From Parabacteroides merdae ATCC 43184 (GTDB taxonomy: Bacteria; Bacteroidota; Bacteroidia; Bacteroidales; Tannerellaceae): DNA of 64,000 nucleotides. Of this stretch, positions 8,273 through 15,658 are shown piece after piece. The notes below the pieces were generated by a model. That model was not told the origin of the DNA, did not search any database, and saw only the letters and a list, made by a program, of their open reading frames with translations. Position 1 is the first letter of the stretch, and the number at the start of each line of letters is the position of its first letter. The stretch spans positions 1,550,001 to 1,614,000 of the forward strand of contig NZ_CP102286.1 in the NCBI RefSeq assembly GCF_025151215.1, given 5' to 3'. The position numbers and the translations under genes are program-made.

Positions 8273-8302
8273 AAATATAGTAATAATACGAATATTATCA
8301 AA
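8273..8302 (-). promoter_or_regulatory. Bacteroidales promoter for hicAB
   Basis: On the minus strand TTTG (8302-8299), an 18-base spacer and TATATTTG (8280-8273), matching the -33/-7 consensus TTTG / TAnnTTTG. The hicA start is 26 bases downstream. Confidence 0.65.
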
Positions 8303-8337
8303 GCATTTATTCGTTATTTTACTATGAATATAAAAAT

Positions 8338-8363
8338 AGCGGTAACTCCGAAGAATTACCGCT
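8338..8363 (-). terminator. Terminator after the portal gene
   Basis: 8-bp perfect stem AGCGGTAA / TTACCGCT (8338-8345 with 8356-8363) followed by ATTTTTATAT on the minus strand. It separates the terminase-portal transcript from hicAB. Confidence 0.7.
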
Positions 8364-8414
8364 AACCATTCTATTTTTCTTATACTAAAATTATAAACCT
8401 CGTAATTTTTCTGA

Positions 8415-9914
8415 CTAAGAAGCATTTTTCTGTTCTTTATTTCCGATTTGCTCATTCTTTGCTGCTTGTTCTTCTTTTATCTCTGCAATTTCTTCTTCGA
8501 TGCGGTCAATATTTCCAGCGAACATTACCCCATGTCGTTGTGACCATACACCACCCGACACAGCTTTTACAGCTACATTGACTTTATCTTCTAAATTGTC
8601 AAGGCGATACGGAACAACTTCTGTACCAATATCTATCGTTTCAGATGCTTTGTTAAATTCAGATGGATTTATAGAGCCTAAAGCAGAGACAATGAAGTTT
8701 ACACGTCTTTGCAAGAACTCACCTATCACCTCGGCATGATTTTGAACTTGCAAATGTGTCGAAAGGAATACGTAATCGAAAGCCACTCCCGACAAGGCAT
8801 TTCCAGCACCGCTCAACTTTTCAAAACTGATTTGCGGTGTATTCGTCATAGAATATGCTTTCTCAAAGAGGGTTTCTACCTCAAATTTTACGGTGTCATT
8901 TGCCTGATTCCATGTCAGATACTGAGCATCCGCACCCTCACCTGTAAGTTTAACCATTCTATCCTTAACCTTACCCATGAAACCCTCTACATCACCAATT
9001 AGCTTCAACAGCGGAAAGAAATGGTAGTCTATACAATCAGCATAATTGGATAATAATTTCTCCAACCGGACCCGAAAAGTCTTTATCTTTTTGCAATAAG
9101 GTTCGGGACGATAAGCGTAGATAACCGGCAGTTTCGAGAATCCATGGACGAAAGAAGTTCTTTCCTCGTAACCCTTAGACAGATCCCATTGATAGACCAT
9201 TCTGTCTGTGATAGTCATAAAGCAGGTAATTTCCGAGTCATCCATGAGTTTTTTCTTGTACTCACGAGAGAAAGCAACCAAATCACCTTCATCATTGAAG
9301 AACGGATAAAGTTTATCACCTCTGAATGGTGACCACAATACACTTTTCAACTTCTTGGTAGGCTTAACCTTGCCCCCGAAAGTAGTCTTTACTTTCTTCC
9401 AGAACTTCGCCCAGAACGAATCATCATCAGTGACATACCAATACTCGGCAACTTCCTGTTCGGATAACCAGGCACGGACAATCTTCTTGTTCTGATATTT
9501 GATTTTGTTGGACTTGAATACAGCCTTTACCGCATCCAGCAGCTTCTTTTCATCATCATCAGTCGGAGTGCAATCCATAGACGGTTCTGTGCCGACCGTA
9601 AAAGCTGTTTGAATGTTGACAATATCTTGCTCCAAAGGGATAGAAATACGGTTTACCGGTTCAGTCTTATATTGTGCTTCGATTTCATAGGTCTTACCAG
9701 TCTTTTCATCAAAGACCTTTTCTGCATCCTTTTCAAGAACCTTTCTATCCGGGTATTTCTCTTTATCAACCATGATTTCATGGCGTTCGGGATTCCAGTC
9801 GTCCCAAAGTTTACAACGGTCTGGGAGTTCGGTCTTCCTACCTTTCTTCAGGTAGTTTATCTTCTGCCCGATGTCGGACAATGCTAATATTTCTTCTAAA
9901 CTCAACAATGGCAT
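8415..9914 (-). CDS. Phage portal protein (SPP1 gp6-like)
   Basis: 499 residues, the usual portal length. The N-terminal part (LSDIGQKINYLKKGRKTELPD), the wing with FTVGTEPSMDC and the central FEKLSGAGNALSGVAFDYVFLS fit SPP1-gp6-type portals in Bacteroidales phages. The C-terminus is charged (EEIAEIKEEQAAKNEQIGNKEQ). It forms the dodecameric ring through which the terminase pumps DNA. It follows the large terminase by 11 bases and ends before a terminator. Confidence 0.85.
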   Translation of the reverse strand: MPLLSLEEILALSDIGQKINYLKKGRKTELPDRCKLWDDWNPERHEIMVDKEKYPDRKVLEKDAEKVFDEKTGKTYEIEAQYKTEPVNRISIPLEQDIVNIQTAFTVGTEPSMDCTPTDDDEKKLLDAVKAVFKSNKIKYQNKKIVRAWLSEQEVAEYWYVTDDDSFWAKFWKKVKTTFGGKVKPTKKLKSVLWSPFRGDKLYPFFNDEGDLVAFSREYKKKLMDDSEITCFMTITDRMVYQWDLSKGYEERTSFVHGFSKLPVIYAYRPEPYCKKIKTFRVRLEKLLSNYADCIDYHFFPLLKLIGDVEGFMGKVKDRMVKLTGEGADAQYLTWNQANDTVKFEVETLFEKAYSMTNTPQISFEKLSGAGNALSGVAFDYVFLSTHLQVQNHAEVIGEFLQRRVNFIVSALGSINPSEFNKASETIDIGTEVVPYRLDNLEDKVNVAVKAVSGGVWSQRHGVMFAGNIDRIEEEIAEIKEEQAAKNEQIGNKEQKNAS

Positions 9915-9925
9915 AGCTTATATTT

Positions 9926-11194
9926 TTAGTGTGTGAATATTCCTGTTAAATCTTTCGGTTTCTGAATCTTGCCAAGAAGCTCACCCAAGACATAATAACG
10001 TACCGCGTCTATACCGTGATTGTCATGGTCTTCTGGATCGTTGATGTAATTCCCATCCTTGTCCTTCGCCCAAACATATTTTCTAAACTCACTTTGTAAG
10101 TTATACGAGCGTTTGGTAATGTATATCTCCATGCTCTTCATCTTGTCAAGGCCAGCGTTTACAGATCCGGCACCCTTTTCGACAGCATATATTCTAATGC
10201 CTCCGTTATGTACCTCTTGAATCAAACGAGGGTCTGCACTATCGGCAATTACCTTCAAGCCCCACGGACGAAGAGTCTTGATAATGTCAGAAGATAGCAG
10301 TCCTGTACGGTAATCCACTTCATCCAGATATAGGGCATTATCCACAATTCCGCACCGTATGGAAGCGGACGGATCATGTGTATAACCGAAGTCTTGCCCG
10401 ATAGCCACTTTCTTTGCCCAAGCTGGAAACTCATCCACAATTCCCCACTTCTTGAACACAGCACCTGCCGCGACATCAGCCCACCGCCCAATAACTACAT
10501 GAGCATACTTTTCTGGGTTATTCGCCTTCATGTCCTCAACCTCCTTTAAGAACTCCGGTGATAGGTTCTCCAAGTTGTCAAAATACGTGGTATGGATATG
10601 AAGTACGTTCGGATGAGTGGATATTTGAACTTGTACGCCATCAATCTCTGCCAATTTGTGAGTTTTCTCGATATACTTTTTATAGATGAAGTGGTTGGAA
10701 TCACAAGGATTCATTATAATGATAATCCGGTTCTGAATGCCTTTCTTACGAATGGATAGCATTATCTTGTCAAACTCTTCTTCGCTTGTCCACTCCTCAG
10801 CTTCATCACATACGAAAGTTGTAATACCCTGAATGGATTTCAGCTTTGCCGTTTGGTTCCCTGAAGAGGTCTTGATACCCCGGAACATGATACGGCTTTT
10901 AGTCATATTGTTGACTATGTCCGTCTTGGTAGTTTTGAAATACTTTGTTGTTCCGTCAAGTTCTATCTTCTCCATCATTTCGGGGATGATAGACATACCG
11001 GCAGAAACCATCGTGTAACGGGTGTAAAGAATCTGATGAACTATCTTCTCTACAGGAGTCATTTCAAAAGTAAGACGTTCTATGAATGTAGAAGCATTGA
11101 AAGACTTACCGCTACCACGCCCACCGGTGATAAGAATTATAAATTTTTCCTTATCCTCATATAATGGATGGTAAATTTCTTGAGGTACTATCAT
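9926..11194 (-). CDS. terL: Terminase large subunit
   Basis: 422 residues. Walker A GGRGSGKS at residues 24-31, Walker B-like FVCDEAEEW at 127-135, and a C-terminal RNase H-like nuclease with VAIGQDFGYTHDPSAS, VIADSADPRLI and a final DNHGIDAVRYYV. This is the PBSX/Terminase_3-6 type motor that packages DNA and cuts the concatemer. It overlaps the small subunit gene by 4 bases. Confidence 0.95.
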   Translation of the reverse strand: MIVPQEIYHPLYEDKEKFIILITGGRGSGKSFNASTFIERLTFEMTPVEKIVHQILYTRYTMVSAGMSIIPEMMEKIELDGTTKYFKTTKTDIVNNMTKSRIMFRGIKTSSGNQTAKLKSIQGITTFVCDEAEEWTSEEEFDKIMLSIRKKGIQNRIIIIMNPCDSNHFIYKKYIEKTHKLAEIDGVQVQISTHPNVLHIHTTYFDNLENLSPEFLKEVEDMKANNPEKYAHVVIGRWADVAAGAVFKKWGIVDEFPAWAKKVAIGQDFGYTHDPSASIRCGIVDNALYLDEVDYRTGLLSSDIIKTLRPWGLKVIADSADPRLIQEVHNGGIRIYAVEKGAGSVNAGLDKMKSMEIYITKRSYNLQSEFRKYVWAKDKDGNYINDPEDHDNHGIDAVRYYVLGELLGKIQKPKDLTGIFTH

Positions 11195-11592
11195 TTCAAC
11201 TTGTCTTTAATCCATGAATCAATGTTGATGCCGTGCTCTATGTCTGTTGGAATATCAGCGTCTTCTGATTCTTCCCCAAAACCTTCGCTCTTTCCTAATG
11301 TAGAAAGCAAATAACGAATCATATAGCCATCTGGACGTTCACGCCAGCCAATAAAATTTCCTTTTTCATCCTTTTCGGGAATACCCAATGCAAGAACACG
11401 GGCAGAAACCAAACATTCATCAACCAAAGCTCCACGCTCATCTGATATGGCATCTTTAAACTCAACATCCTCTTTCGCCCATTGGTATATTGTTTTCCGA
11501 GCTACTTTAAACGTAGCCGCAACCTTGGTTAGATTTCCACCAGATTTGCGGAGAATCTTCCTAAAATCGTCTATATTAGGTTTCTTTGCCAT
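11191..11592 (-). CDS. Terminase small subunit-like DNA-binding protein
   Basis: 133 residues with an N-terminal HTH (GGNLTKVAATFKVARKTIYQWAKED) and an acidic C-terminus. Length, HTH and the 4-base overlap with the large terminase gene make it the small subunit that recognises the packaging site. Confidence 0.8.
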   Translation of the reverse strand: MAKKPNIDDFRKILRKSGGNLTKVAATFKVARKTIYQWAKEDVEFKDAISDERGALVDECLVSARVLALGIPEKDEKGNFIGWRERPDGYMIRYLLSTLGKSEGFGEESEDADIPTDIEHGINIDSWIKDKLK

Positions 11593-11628
11593 ATCTTTAC
11601 GTACGGGCGCGCGTATTTGTTACTTTCG

Positions 11629-12357
11629 TCACTTAATCAATTTCAACACTTCCTCTCCTTTGACAAACTTATCATCTGTGCTAATGCCAAGTAAGTCACA
11701 AAAGTTATCTTTAGCTTCATAGGAAGAAAAAGATAATGTTATAAAAGCTTCTTCATTCTGTTGTCTTTCTATTGCGGATTCTTTTACCTGCTGTTTGATG
11801 AATTTCATGTGTTCTTTTTTAGCTTCGTACGTCTTTTCATCCATTACAGGATTTTCTATTTCATCGAACGATGATACAGGAGATAATAGATCATCTAAAG
11901 AATCTGAGAAAGAAGGAATAGCTGTATTTATAGAAAGAATATCGTTGAGCTCCCCAATATCCAATCCCACATCCGTATAATCTATATCAGAGATATAACC
12001 AGCTATAAGGTCTATATCCGGTTTCGTGTTCCCTACTGCCATATATGTAAGCTGTTCCTTCTCAGCCTTATCGTCAAGAGCTACGACTTCAACCTTTACA
12101 TCATAATCCGTTTTAGATGTACCATCGTATTTGTAGTGCAAGTCCATAGCCTTAATCCTTCGATGCCCGTCAATCAGATTCCCGGATTTCTCATTCCATA
12201 CAATACCACCAAGAAAACCAACTTTCTGCAAATTTTTCTTTTGCAGCTTTACTTTCTCGTCCGAATGCCTTTTAGGGTTAATCGGATTAAGATTCATTTG
12301 AGAGCGTTTTATAATCCTTGTTTCACTTTGTTTTAGCTCTTTCATAGTCATATTCAA
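11629..12357 (-). CDS. ParB-like nuclease-domain protein (IbrB-like)
   Basis: 242 residues. Residues 15-105 form a ParB/Srx-like domain: LNPINPKRHSDEKVKLQKKN, then GIVWNEKSGNLIDGHRRIKA with the GHRR core. Residues 120-242 are acidic and helical. It overlaps the adjacent PAPS-reductase-like ORF by 35 bases. ParB-like plus PAPS-reductase-like pairs are known from E. coli ibrA/ibrB and from many phages; the biochemical role is unsettled. It lies just before the terminase genes. Confidence 0.75.
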   Translation of the reverse strand: MNMTMKELKQSETRIIKRSQMNLNPINPKRHSDEKVKLQKKNLQKVGFLGGIVWNEKSGNLIDGHRRIKAMDLHYKYDGTSKTDYDVKVEVVALDDKAEKEQLTYMAVGNTKPDIDLIAGYISDIDYTDVGLDIGELNDILSINTAIPSFSDSLDDLLSPVSSFDEIENPVMDEKTYEAKKEHMKFIKQQVKESAIERQQNEEAFITLSFSSYEAKDNFCDLLGISTDDKFVKGEEVLKLIK

Positions 12358-13012
12358 ATAATTTCCGTTCTACCAAAGGATATTCATCTATAACTTTTTG
12401 TAAATCAACTGGATATTTAGAACGAAGAAATAACAAGTAATTAATATCCGTTATGTCAGTGCCGGATGATTGATGTTTCCCTCCGTATGATTCGGGTTTG
12501 ATTAGACCTTTTCGACTAATGTACTCCAATACATCTTTGTTCCGATACTCAGATAAGGGATAACACTTCTTTTGCACTTCGTTAATACCGTTCAACCTAT
12601 ATGTACGCAACATTAAACGCCTATTCATTGAATCAGACTGCTTAAATCCAAAGAAGGCCCATTCGATATTATATTTCTCCCTTACAATATCCGTAAGTTG
12701 CGCCATATTGTACAACTTCTGCTTCTCATTTTTGATACATCCTAGATATCCTATCCGTCTAAATGAATAGACCGCAAAGTGAGGTATCTGAATATACTTC
12801 ACGTTTGGATATTTACTGCAAGCATAATTTATATAACGATTGATATGAGATAAATCTTTTATAACATACATATAGGTACAAACGACCTCTTTGAAATAAG
12901 GTGATATTAGGTCCAAAAGGGCTATACTGTCCTTGCCCGATGCCGAGTGAAACAATATAACCCTGTCAGCCTTTAAAGCAACTTCTTTAATTATGTCTAT
13001 TGCTTTATCCAT
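12323..13012 (-). CDS. PAPS reductase-family protein (IbrA-like)
   Basis: 229 residues. The PP-loop is VILFHSASGKDSIALLDL at residues 19-36 (SGKDS core), followed by adenine nucleotide alpha-hydrolase strands and a C-terminal part with CYPLSEYRNKDVLEYI and a GGKHQSSGTDI segment. The family activates with ATP; some members act in sulphur transfer or DNA modification. The residues needed for a redox CxxC pair are not evident. It is coupled to the downstream ParB-like gene, and a 47-residue basic ORF ends 2 bases before its start. Confidence 0.75.
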   Translation of the reverse strand: MDKAIDIIKEVALKADRVILFHSASGKDSIALLDLISPYFKEVVCTYMYVIKDLSHINRYINYACSKYPNVKYIQIPHFAVYSFRRIGYLGCIKNEKQKLYNMAQLTDIVREKYNIEWAFFGFKQSDSMNRRLMLRTYRLNGINEVQKKCYPLSEYRNKDVLEYISRKGLIKPESYGGKHQSSGTDITDINYLLFLRSKYPVDLQKVIDEYPLVERKLFEYDYERAKTK

Positions 13013-13014
13013 TC

Positions 13015-13158
13015 TTAGACAACTCTACCGCCTGCTCTACGATTAATTCCTGCTCGCTGAGCTGCATTTCGCCCCATAGATTGAAATCGTCCGGCTTCAT
13101 AATCTTTTCGGGTACGATACTTTCGACCACTTGCATCTGTTGCATACGTTTCTGGCAT
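13015..13158 (-). CDS. 47-residue basic protein
   Basis: MPETYATDASGRKYRTRKDY then RFQSMGRNAAQRAGINRRAG, with 10 Arg/Lys in the last 30 residues. The stop is 2 bases before the ATG of the PAPS-reductase-like gene, which suggests coupling. Composition suggests nucleic acid binding; no family recognised. Confidence 0.45.
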   Translation of the reverse strand: MPETYATDASGRKYRTRKDYEAGRFQSMGRNAAQRAGINRRAGGRVV

Positions 13159-13221
13159 AATCTTAAATTTTAAATTAAACAATCCTTTTACTAATAAGCA
13201 AAGCCACCCAAGTGGTTTATA

Positions 13222-13674
13222 TTATTTCAAACCTGAATGGCTTATGATTTCACAAATATGTAAGTAGTAAAATAATGGCAACTCTTTCGGTGGATTCTTC
13301 TTGAACTCTTTTAATTGTTCATCAAAATCATGGAAATCAAATTCATCATGCATGAACTTAATACCTTCTTCTGTTATTTCGCCTATACCAATTTCATCAA
13401 TAGCGACATCAAGTGTCCATGGTGCACCAGTACTGTAAAAATGAATAGCTTCTATATCAGTCCTTAAAATAGGTTGACATTCTTGCTCGCGTCCAGCTTT
13501 TCTCAATTTCTCATTTTCGTCAACTTGAGCAAAGTCTGTGAACATCTTCTCATATTTGACGCTAAGCATACGTGTTTCTATGCTCTTTTTGCCATTCAAA
13601 ATATCTAAAGCGTTTTCTTTTGTCATTATGAGCGAATACGCTTCTATCTCTTGACCATTATAATCAATTTTCAT
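13222..13674 (-). CDS. ASCH/PUA-like domain protein
   Basis: 150 residues. The N-terminal LIMTKENALDILNGKKSIETR gives the ASCH hallmark G-x-K-x-x-E-x-R at about residues 28-36. ASCH proteins bind RNA or modified bases; one characterised member hydrolyses N4-acetylcytidine. The rest (AIDEIGIGEITEEGIKFMHDEF) fits the second half of the fold. It is in the late operon upstream of the terminase genes; a role with the phage DNA methyltransferases is possible but unproven. Confidence 0.6.
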   Translation of the reverse strand: MKIDYNGQEIEAYSLIMTKENALDILNGKKSIETRMLSVKYEKMFTDFAQVDENEKLRKAGREQECQPILRTDIEAIHFYSTGAPWTLDVAIDEIGIGEITEEGIKFMHDEFDFHDFDEQLKEFKKNPPKELPLFYYLHICEIISHSGLK

Positions 13675-13780
13675 ATCACTATATCGTTATAAAATTTATT
13701 CTATAAAAGATAGTATCCCAAAGGTACTACCACAACCAAAGATAACGAAATATCTTCAACCGCTATACGCAACAATCGAC

Positions 13781-13987
13781 TTATTGTTGCGAATTGAGCC
13801 ATTTGTCCCGTCTTTCTCTGCATGCTTCTAAGGTAGGTGCACAACAAGAAAACAATTCACCGCTTTCAGTACGGTAGTCGTACTGATACATTCTCACTCT
13901 CTTACCTCGCAACTTGGTGTTGTAGGTAGTATAATTCTCTTTACCGGGCTGGCATACGCTGCAACCGTTTTCGTTTATTGAGTTCAT
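13781..13987 (-). CDS. DUF3873-like small protein
   Basis: 68 residues: NSINENGCSVCQPGKENYTTY then YQYDYRTESGELFSCCAPTLEACRERRDKWL. The YDYR-xxxGELFSC-APTLExCRxxRDxWL pattern is the DUF3873 family found on Bacteroides mobile elements. Five cysteines could bind metal. Start is taken as the second ATG in ATGATTATG. A 9-bp inverted repeat (CGCAACAAT/ATTGTTGCG, 13769-13792) covers the stop. Confidence 0.6.
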   Translation of the reverse strand: MNSINENGCSVCQPGKENYTTYNTKLRGKRVRMYQYDYRTESGELFSCCAPTLEACRERRDKWLNSQQ

Positions 13988-13999
13988 AATCAATCTTAT

Positions 14000-14197
14000 T
14001 TAATGTTTCACATTCAACCGTTCTTCACTCGTATAAGCCACTACAAGCCCGGTTTCATCATGTTGTATCGTGACATACTTTTCGCCTCTTTCTATGGTAG
14101 AAAAATCACACATAGAACATAACTTGCCTAATACTTTGCCCAATTGTTTCATCAGTGATGTTTCTGGGCTAATAACTAAAACTAAATCTGCTTTCAT
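14000..14197 (-). CDS. Small phage protein, unknown
   Basis: 65 residues: KADLVLVISPETSLMKQLGKVL ... YVTIQHDETGLVVAYTSEERL. No family recognised. It carries the recurrent leader (TAAATACATACGATTATG) also found before several other small genes. Confidence 0.5.
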   Translation of the reverse strand: MKADLVLVISPETSLMKQLGKVLGKLCSMCDFSTIERGEKYVTIQHDETGLVVAYTSEERLNVKH

Positions 14198-14209
14198 AAT
14201 CGTATGTAT

Positions 14210-14392
14210 TTAAGCGTTAATACCTATTGCCTTTCTTACGAAGTCACCAGCCTGTTCTACTGACATATTCAGCTTCTTCTGAATCAAGATAATCATACAG
14301 GCTACTTGTTCTTGTGTATCTAAGTTACCTTGTGCAAATTCTGACATGATGAACTTTTCTATTGTTCTCTGTTTAATTACTGATGTTGCCAT
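14210..14392 (-). CDS. Small helical phage protein, unknown
   Basis: 60 residues: ATSVIKQRTIEKFIMSEFAQ ... IQKKLNMSVEQAGDFVRKAIG. All-helical; resembles small regulatory proteins of Bacteroides phages but has no assigned role. Start at the second ATG of ATGATTATG. Confidence 0.5.
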   Translation of the reverse strand: MATSVIKQRTIEKFIMSEFAQGNLDTQEQVACMIILIQKKLNMSVEQAGDFVRKAIGINA

Positions 14393-14428
14393 AATCATAT
14401 ATCTTTTAATTGTTATTACTATCTGTTC

Positions 14429-14569
14429 TCAAGCTATGCAAGTCCAATAATCAACTATATACTGAATAGCCTCGTCTTTGTAGTCTACATTGTAGAGCTT
14501 ACAGGCTTCTGCCTCACTCATGGCGGCTAACGCTGCCAGTTCGTTGTTCATGTTATCAATGTTTGTCAT
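14429..14569 (-). CDS. 46-residue protein related to the 35426-35683 product
   Basis: MTNIDNMNNELAALAAMSEA then EACKLYNVDYKDEAIQYIVD. The block EL.AL...SE.E.C.LYNVD.K.E.....D matches ELEALSTISEEEVCYVYNVD in the 35426-35683 protein, so the phage holds two paralogues or a split pair. First gene after the strong late promoter at 14617-14649. Function unknown. Confidence 0.5.
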   Translation of the reverse strand: MTNIDNMNNELAALAAMSEAEACKLYNVDYKDEAIQYIVDYWTCIA

Positions 14570-14616
14570 AACCTTTATATTTAATTGAATTATCCAAATC
14601 GTTTAATTTTACACCG

Positions 14617-14649
14617 CAAATATAACAGATTGTTTAATTCACAACCAAA
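14617..14649 (-). promoter_or_regulatory. Strong promoter driving the late (minus) operon
   Basis: Minus-strand TTTG (14649-14646), 21-base spacer, TATATTTG (14624-14617): a close match to the Bacteroidales consensus. It fires toward 14569 and the terminase-portal block, and is divergent from the HTH gene at 14761. Confidence 0.7.
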
Positions 14650-14730
14650 TCTATTTGTGTAATATATGTTAATAAATAAACTTTCTGTATATTTTTGTCG
14701 CATTTCTTATACAGATATGGAAAAATGAGA

Positions 14731-14738
14731 TATTTTTG
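14731..14738 (+). promoter_or_regulatory. -7 element before the HTH gene
   Basis: TATTTTTG matches TAnnTTTG; the HTH gene starts 23 bases later. A -33 TTTG at ideal spacing is not clear. Confidence 0.4.
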
Positions 14739-14760
14739 CACTTAAACAATATGTATAATT

Positions 14761-15036
14761 ATGGATTTAAGAATAAAGGATATTTGTCGAGAGCAAGGTA
14801 TCATGTTGAAAGACCTTGCAAAGCAACTTGGATTAACAGAGGTTGGATTGTCTAAGTCTATAAATGGAAATCCGACCATCGGACGTTTAGAAGAAATCGC
14901 CAACGCCCTCGGTGTTCCTGTTACAGAGCTATTCGATAAGTCTTCTGACGAAGTAGTCGGAGCCGTCCGGATCGGTAAGGATACACATGTGATTAATAGT
15001 AAAGATGATATTAAGAAGTTAGCAGATAAATTATAA
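14761..15036 (+). CDS. XRE-family transcription regulator
   Basis: 91 residues. HTH_XRE at residues 4-58: IKDICREQGIMLKDLAKQLGLTEVGLSKSINGN then LEEIANALGVPVTELFD. The C-terminal 30 residues (VGAVRIGKDTHVINSKDDIKKLADKL) are a short tail found on Bacteroidales phage and plasmid regulators. It is divergent from the late operon promoter 110 bases upstream, so it likely controls late genes. Confidence 0.8.
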   Translation: MDLRIKDICREQGIMLKDLAKQLGLTEVGLSKSINGNPTIGRLEEIANALGVPVTELFDKSSDEVVGAVRIGKDTHVINSKDDIKKLADKL

Positions 15037-15059
15037 ACCTAATAAAATAGGAGGTGATT

Positions 15060-15281
15060 ATGTATAGTGATAGAGGTGAAGGAAAGTGCCCTCATTGTGG
15101 CGCGACAATCAAGGTTTCAGAATATAGGATGGGAGTTCCTGGAGGTAAAGAACGTGAGGAAGCGGTATGTCCTATATGTAAAACGGTATTGTTTAACGAA
15201 GTTACAGATGGTTGGTTTGACGTATCTGTTATTTCTACGGAACATTTGGTAGAACCTTATAAAAGCCGATACAATAAATAG
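15060..15281 (+). CDS. Zinc-ribbon protein
   Basis: 73 residues with CPHCGATIKV and VCPICKTVLF, a two-CxxC zinc ribbon. An AGGAGG-like site at 15049-15054 points to the ATG at 15060 rather than an upstream GTG. It lies 24 bases after the HTH gene in one transcript, ended by the terminator at 15291-15320. Function unknown. Confidence 0.65.
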   Translation: MYSDRGEGKCPHCGATIKVSEYRMGVPGGKEREEAVCPICKTVLFNEVTDGWFDVSVISTEHLVEPYKSRYNK

Positions 15282-15290
15282 CCATATATT

Positions 15291-15320
15291 AAAGTAAGCC
15301 GGATTTCTCCGGCTTACTTT
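15291..15320 (+). terminator. Strong terminator after HTH-zinc ribbon operon
   Basis: Perfect 13-bp stem AAAGTAAGCCGGA / TCCGGCTTACTTT with a TTTC loop, followed by CTTTG. Confidence 0.85.
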
Positions 15321-15324
15321 CTTT

Positions 15325-15542
15325 GACACAGCTACAACTTTATTCATCAACACTTTACATCATTCACTGACATACCCCAATAAAAAAGCGACACAGTAAA
15401 CGACACAGATAAGCACCTGTATTTTAACAATTTACCTTCAATGTTGACACAGCAAACGACACAGAATAGACACAGATAACGCTTTAAAATACAGCCCATT
15501 ACACAACAAAGTGACACAAGGTAGACACAGCAAGCGACACAA
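15325..15542. repeat. Clustered GACACAR direct repeats (iteron-like)
   Basis: Nine copies of GACACAG/A on the plus strand at 15325, 15390, 15402, 15446, 15458, 15469, 15513, 15524 and 15536. Within clusters the spacing is 11-12 bases, one helical turn. The stretch 15282-15658 has no gene; this array and a promoter are all I see in it. It could be an origin or a regulator-binding array. Confidence 0.7.
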
Positions 15543-15602
15543 ATAATAATAATAAATATAATATACTTCTTTCTTGCGTGTACAAATTTTCAAAGGATCT
15601 GC

Positions 15603-15633
15603 TTGGTTGAGTCATACAAAATAAGTACTTTTG
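15603..15633 (+). promoter_or_regulatory. Promoter of the 15659 membrane protein gene
   Basis: TTG at 15603-15605 and TACTTTTG at 15626-15633, spaced 20 bases, 25 bases before the ATG. Confidence 0.5.
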
Positions 15634-15658
15634 GGAACTTGTTAAACTTATTACTATC

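Noticed and set aside
8264..8455. 63-codon minus ORF between hicA and portal
   Set aside because: It runs through the terminator at 8338-8363 and overlaps the portal 3' end in another frame; no family pattern.
15325..15542. GACACAR array as a CRISPR
   Set aside because: The repeats are 7 bases with 4-5 base gaps, far too short for repeat-spacer units, and no cas gene is present.
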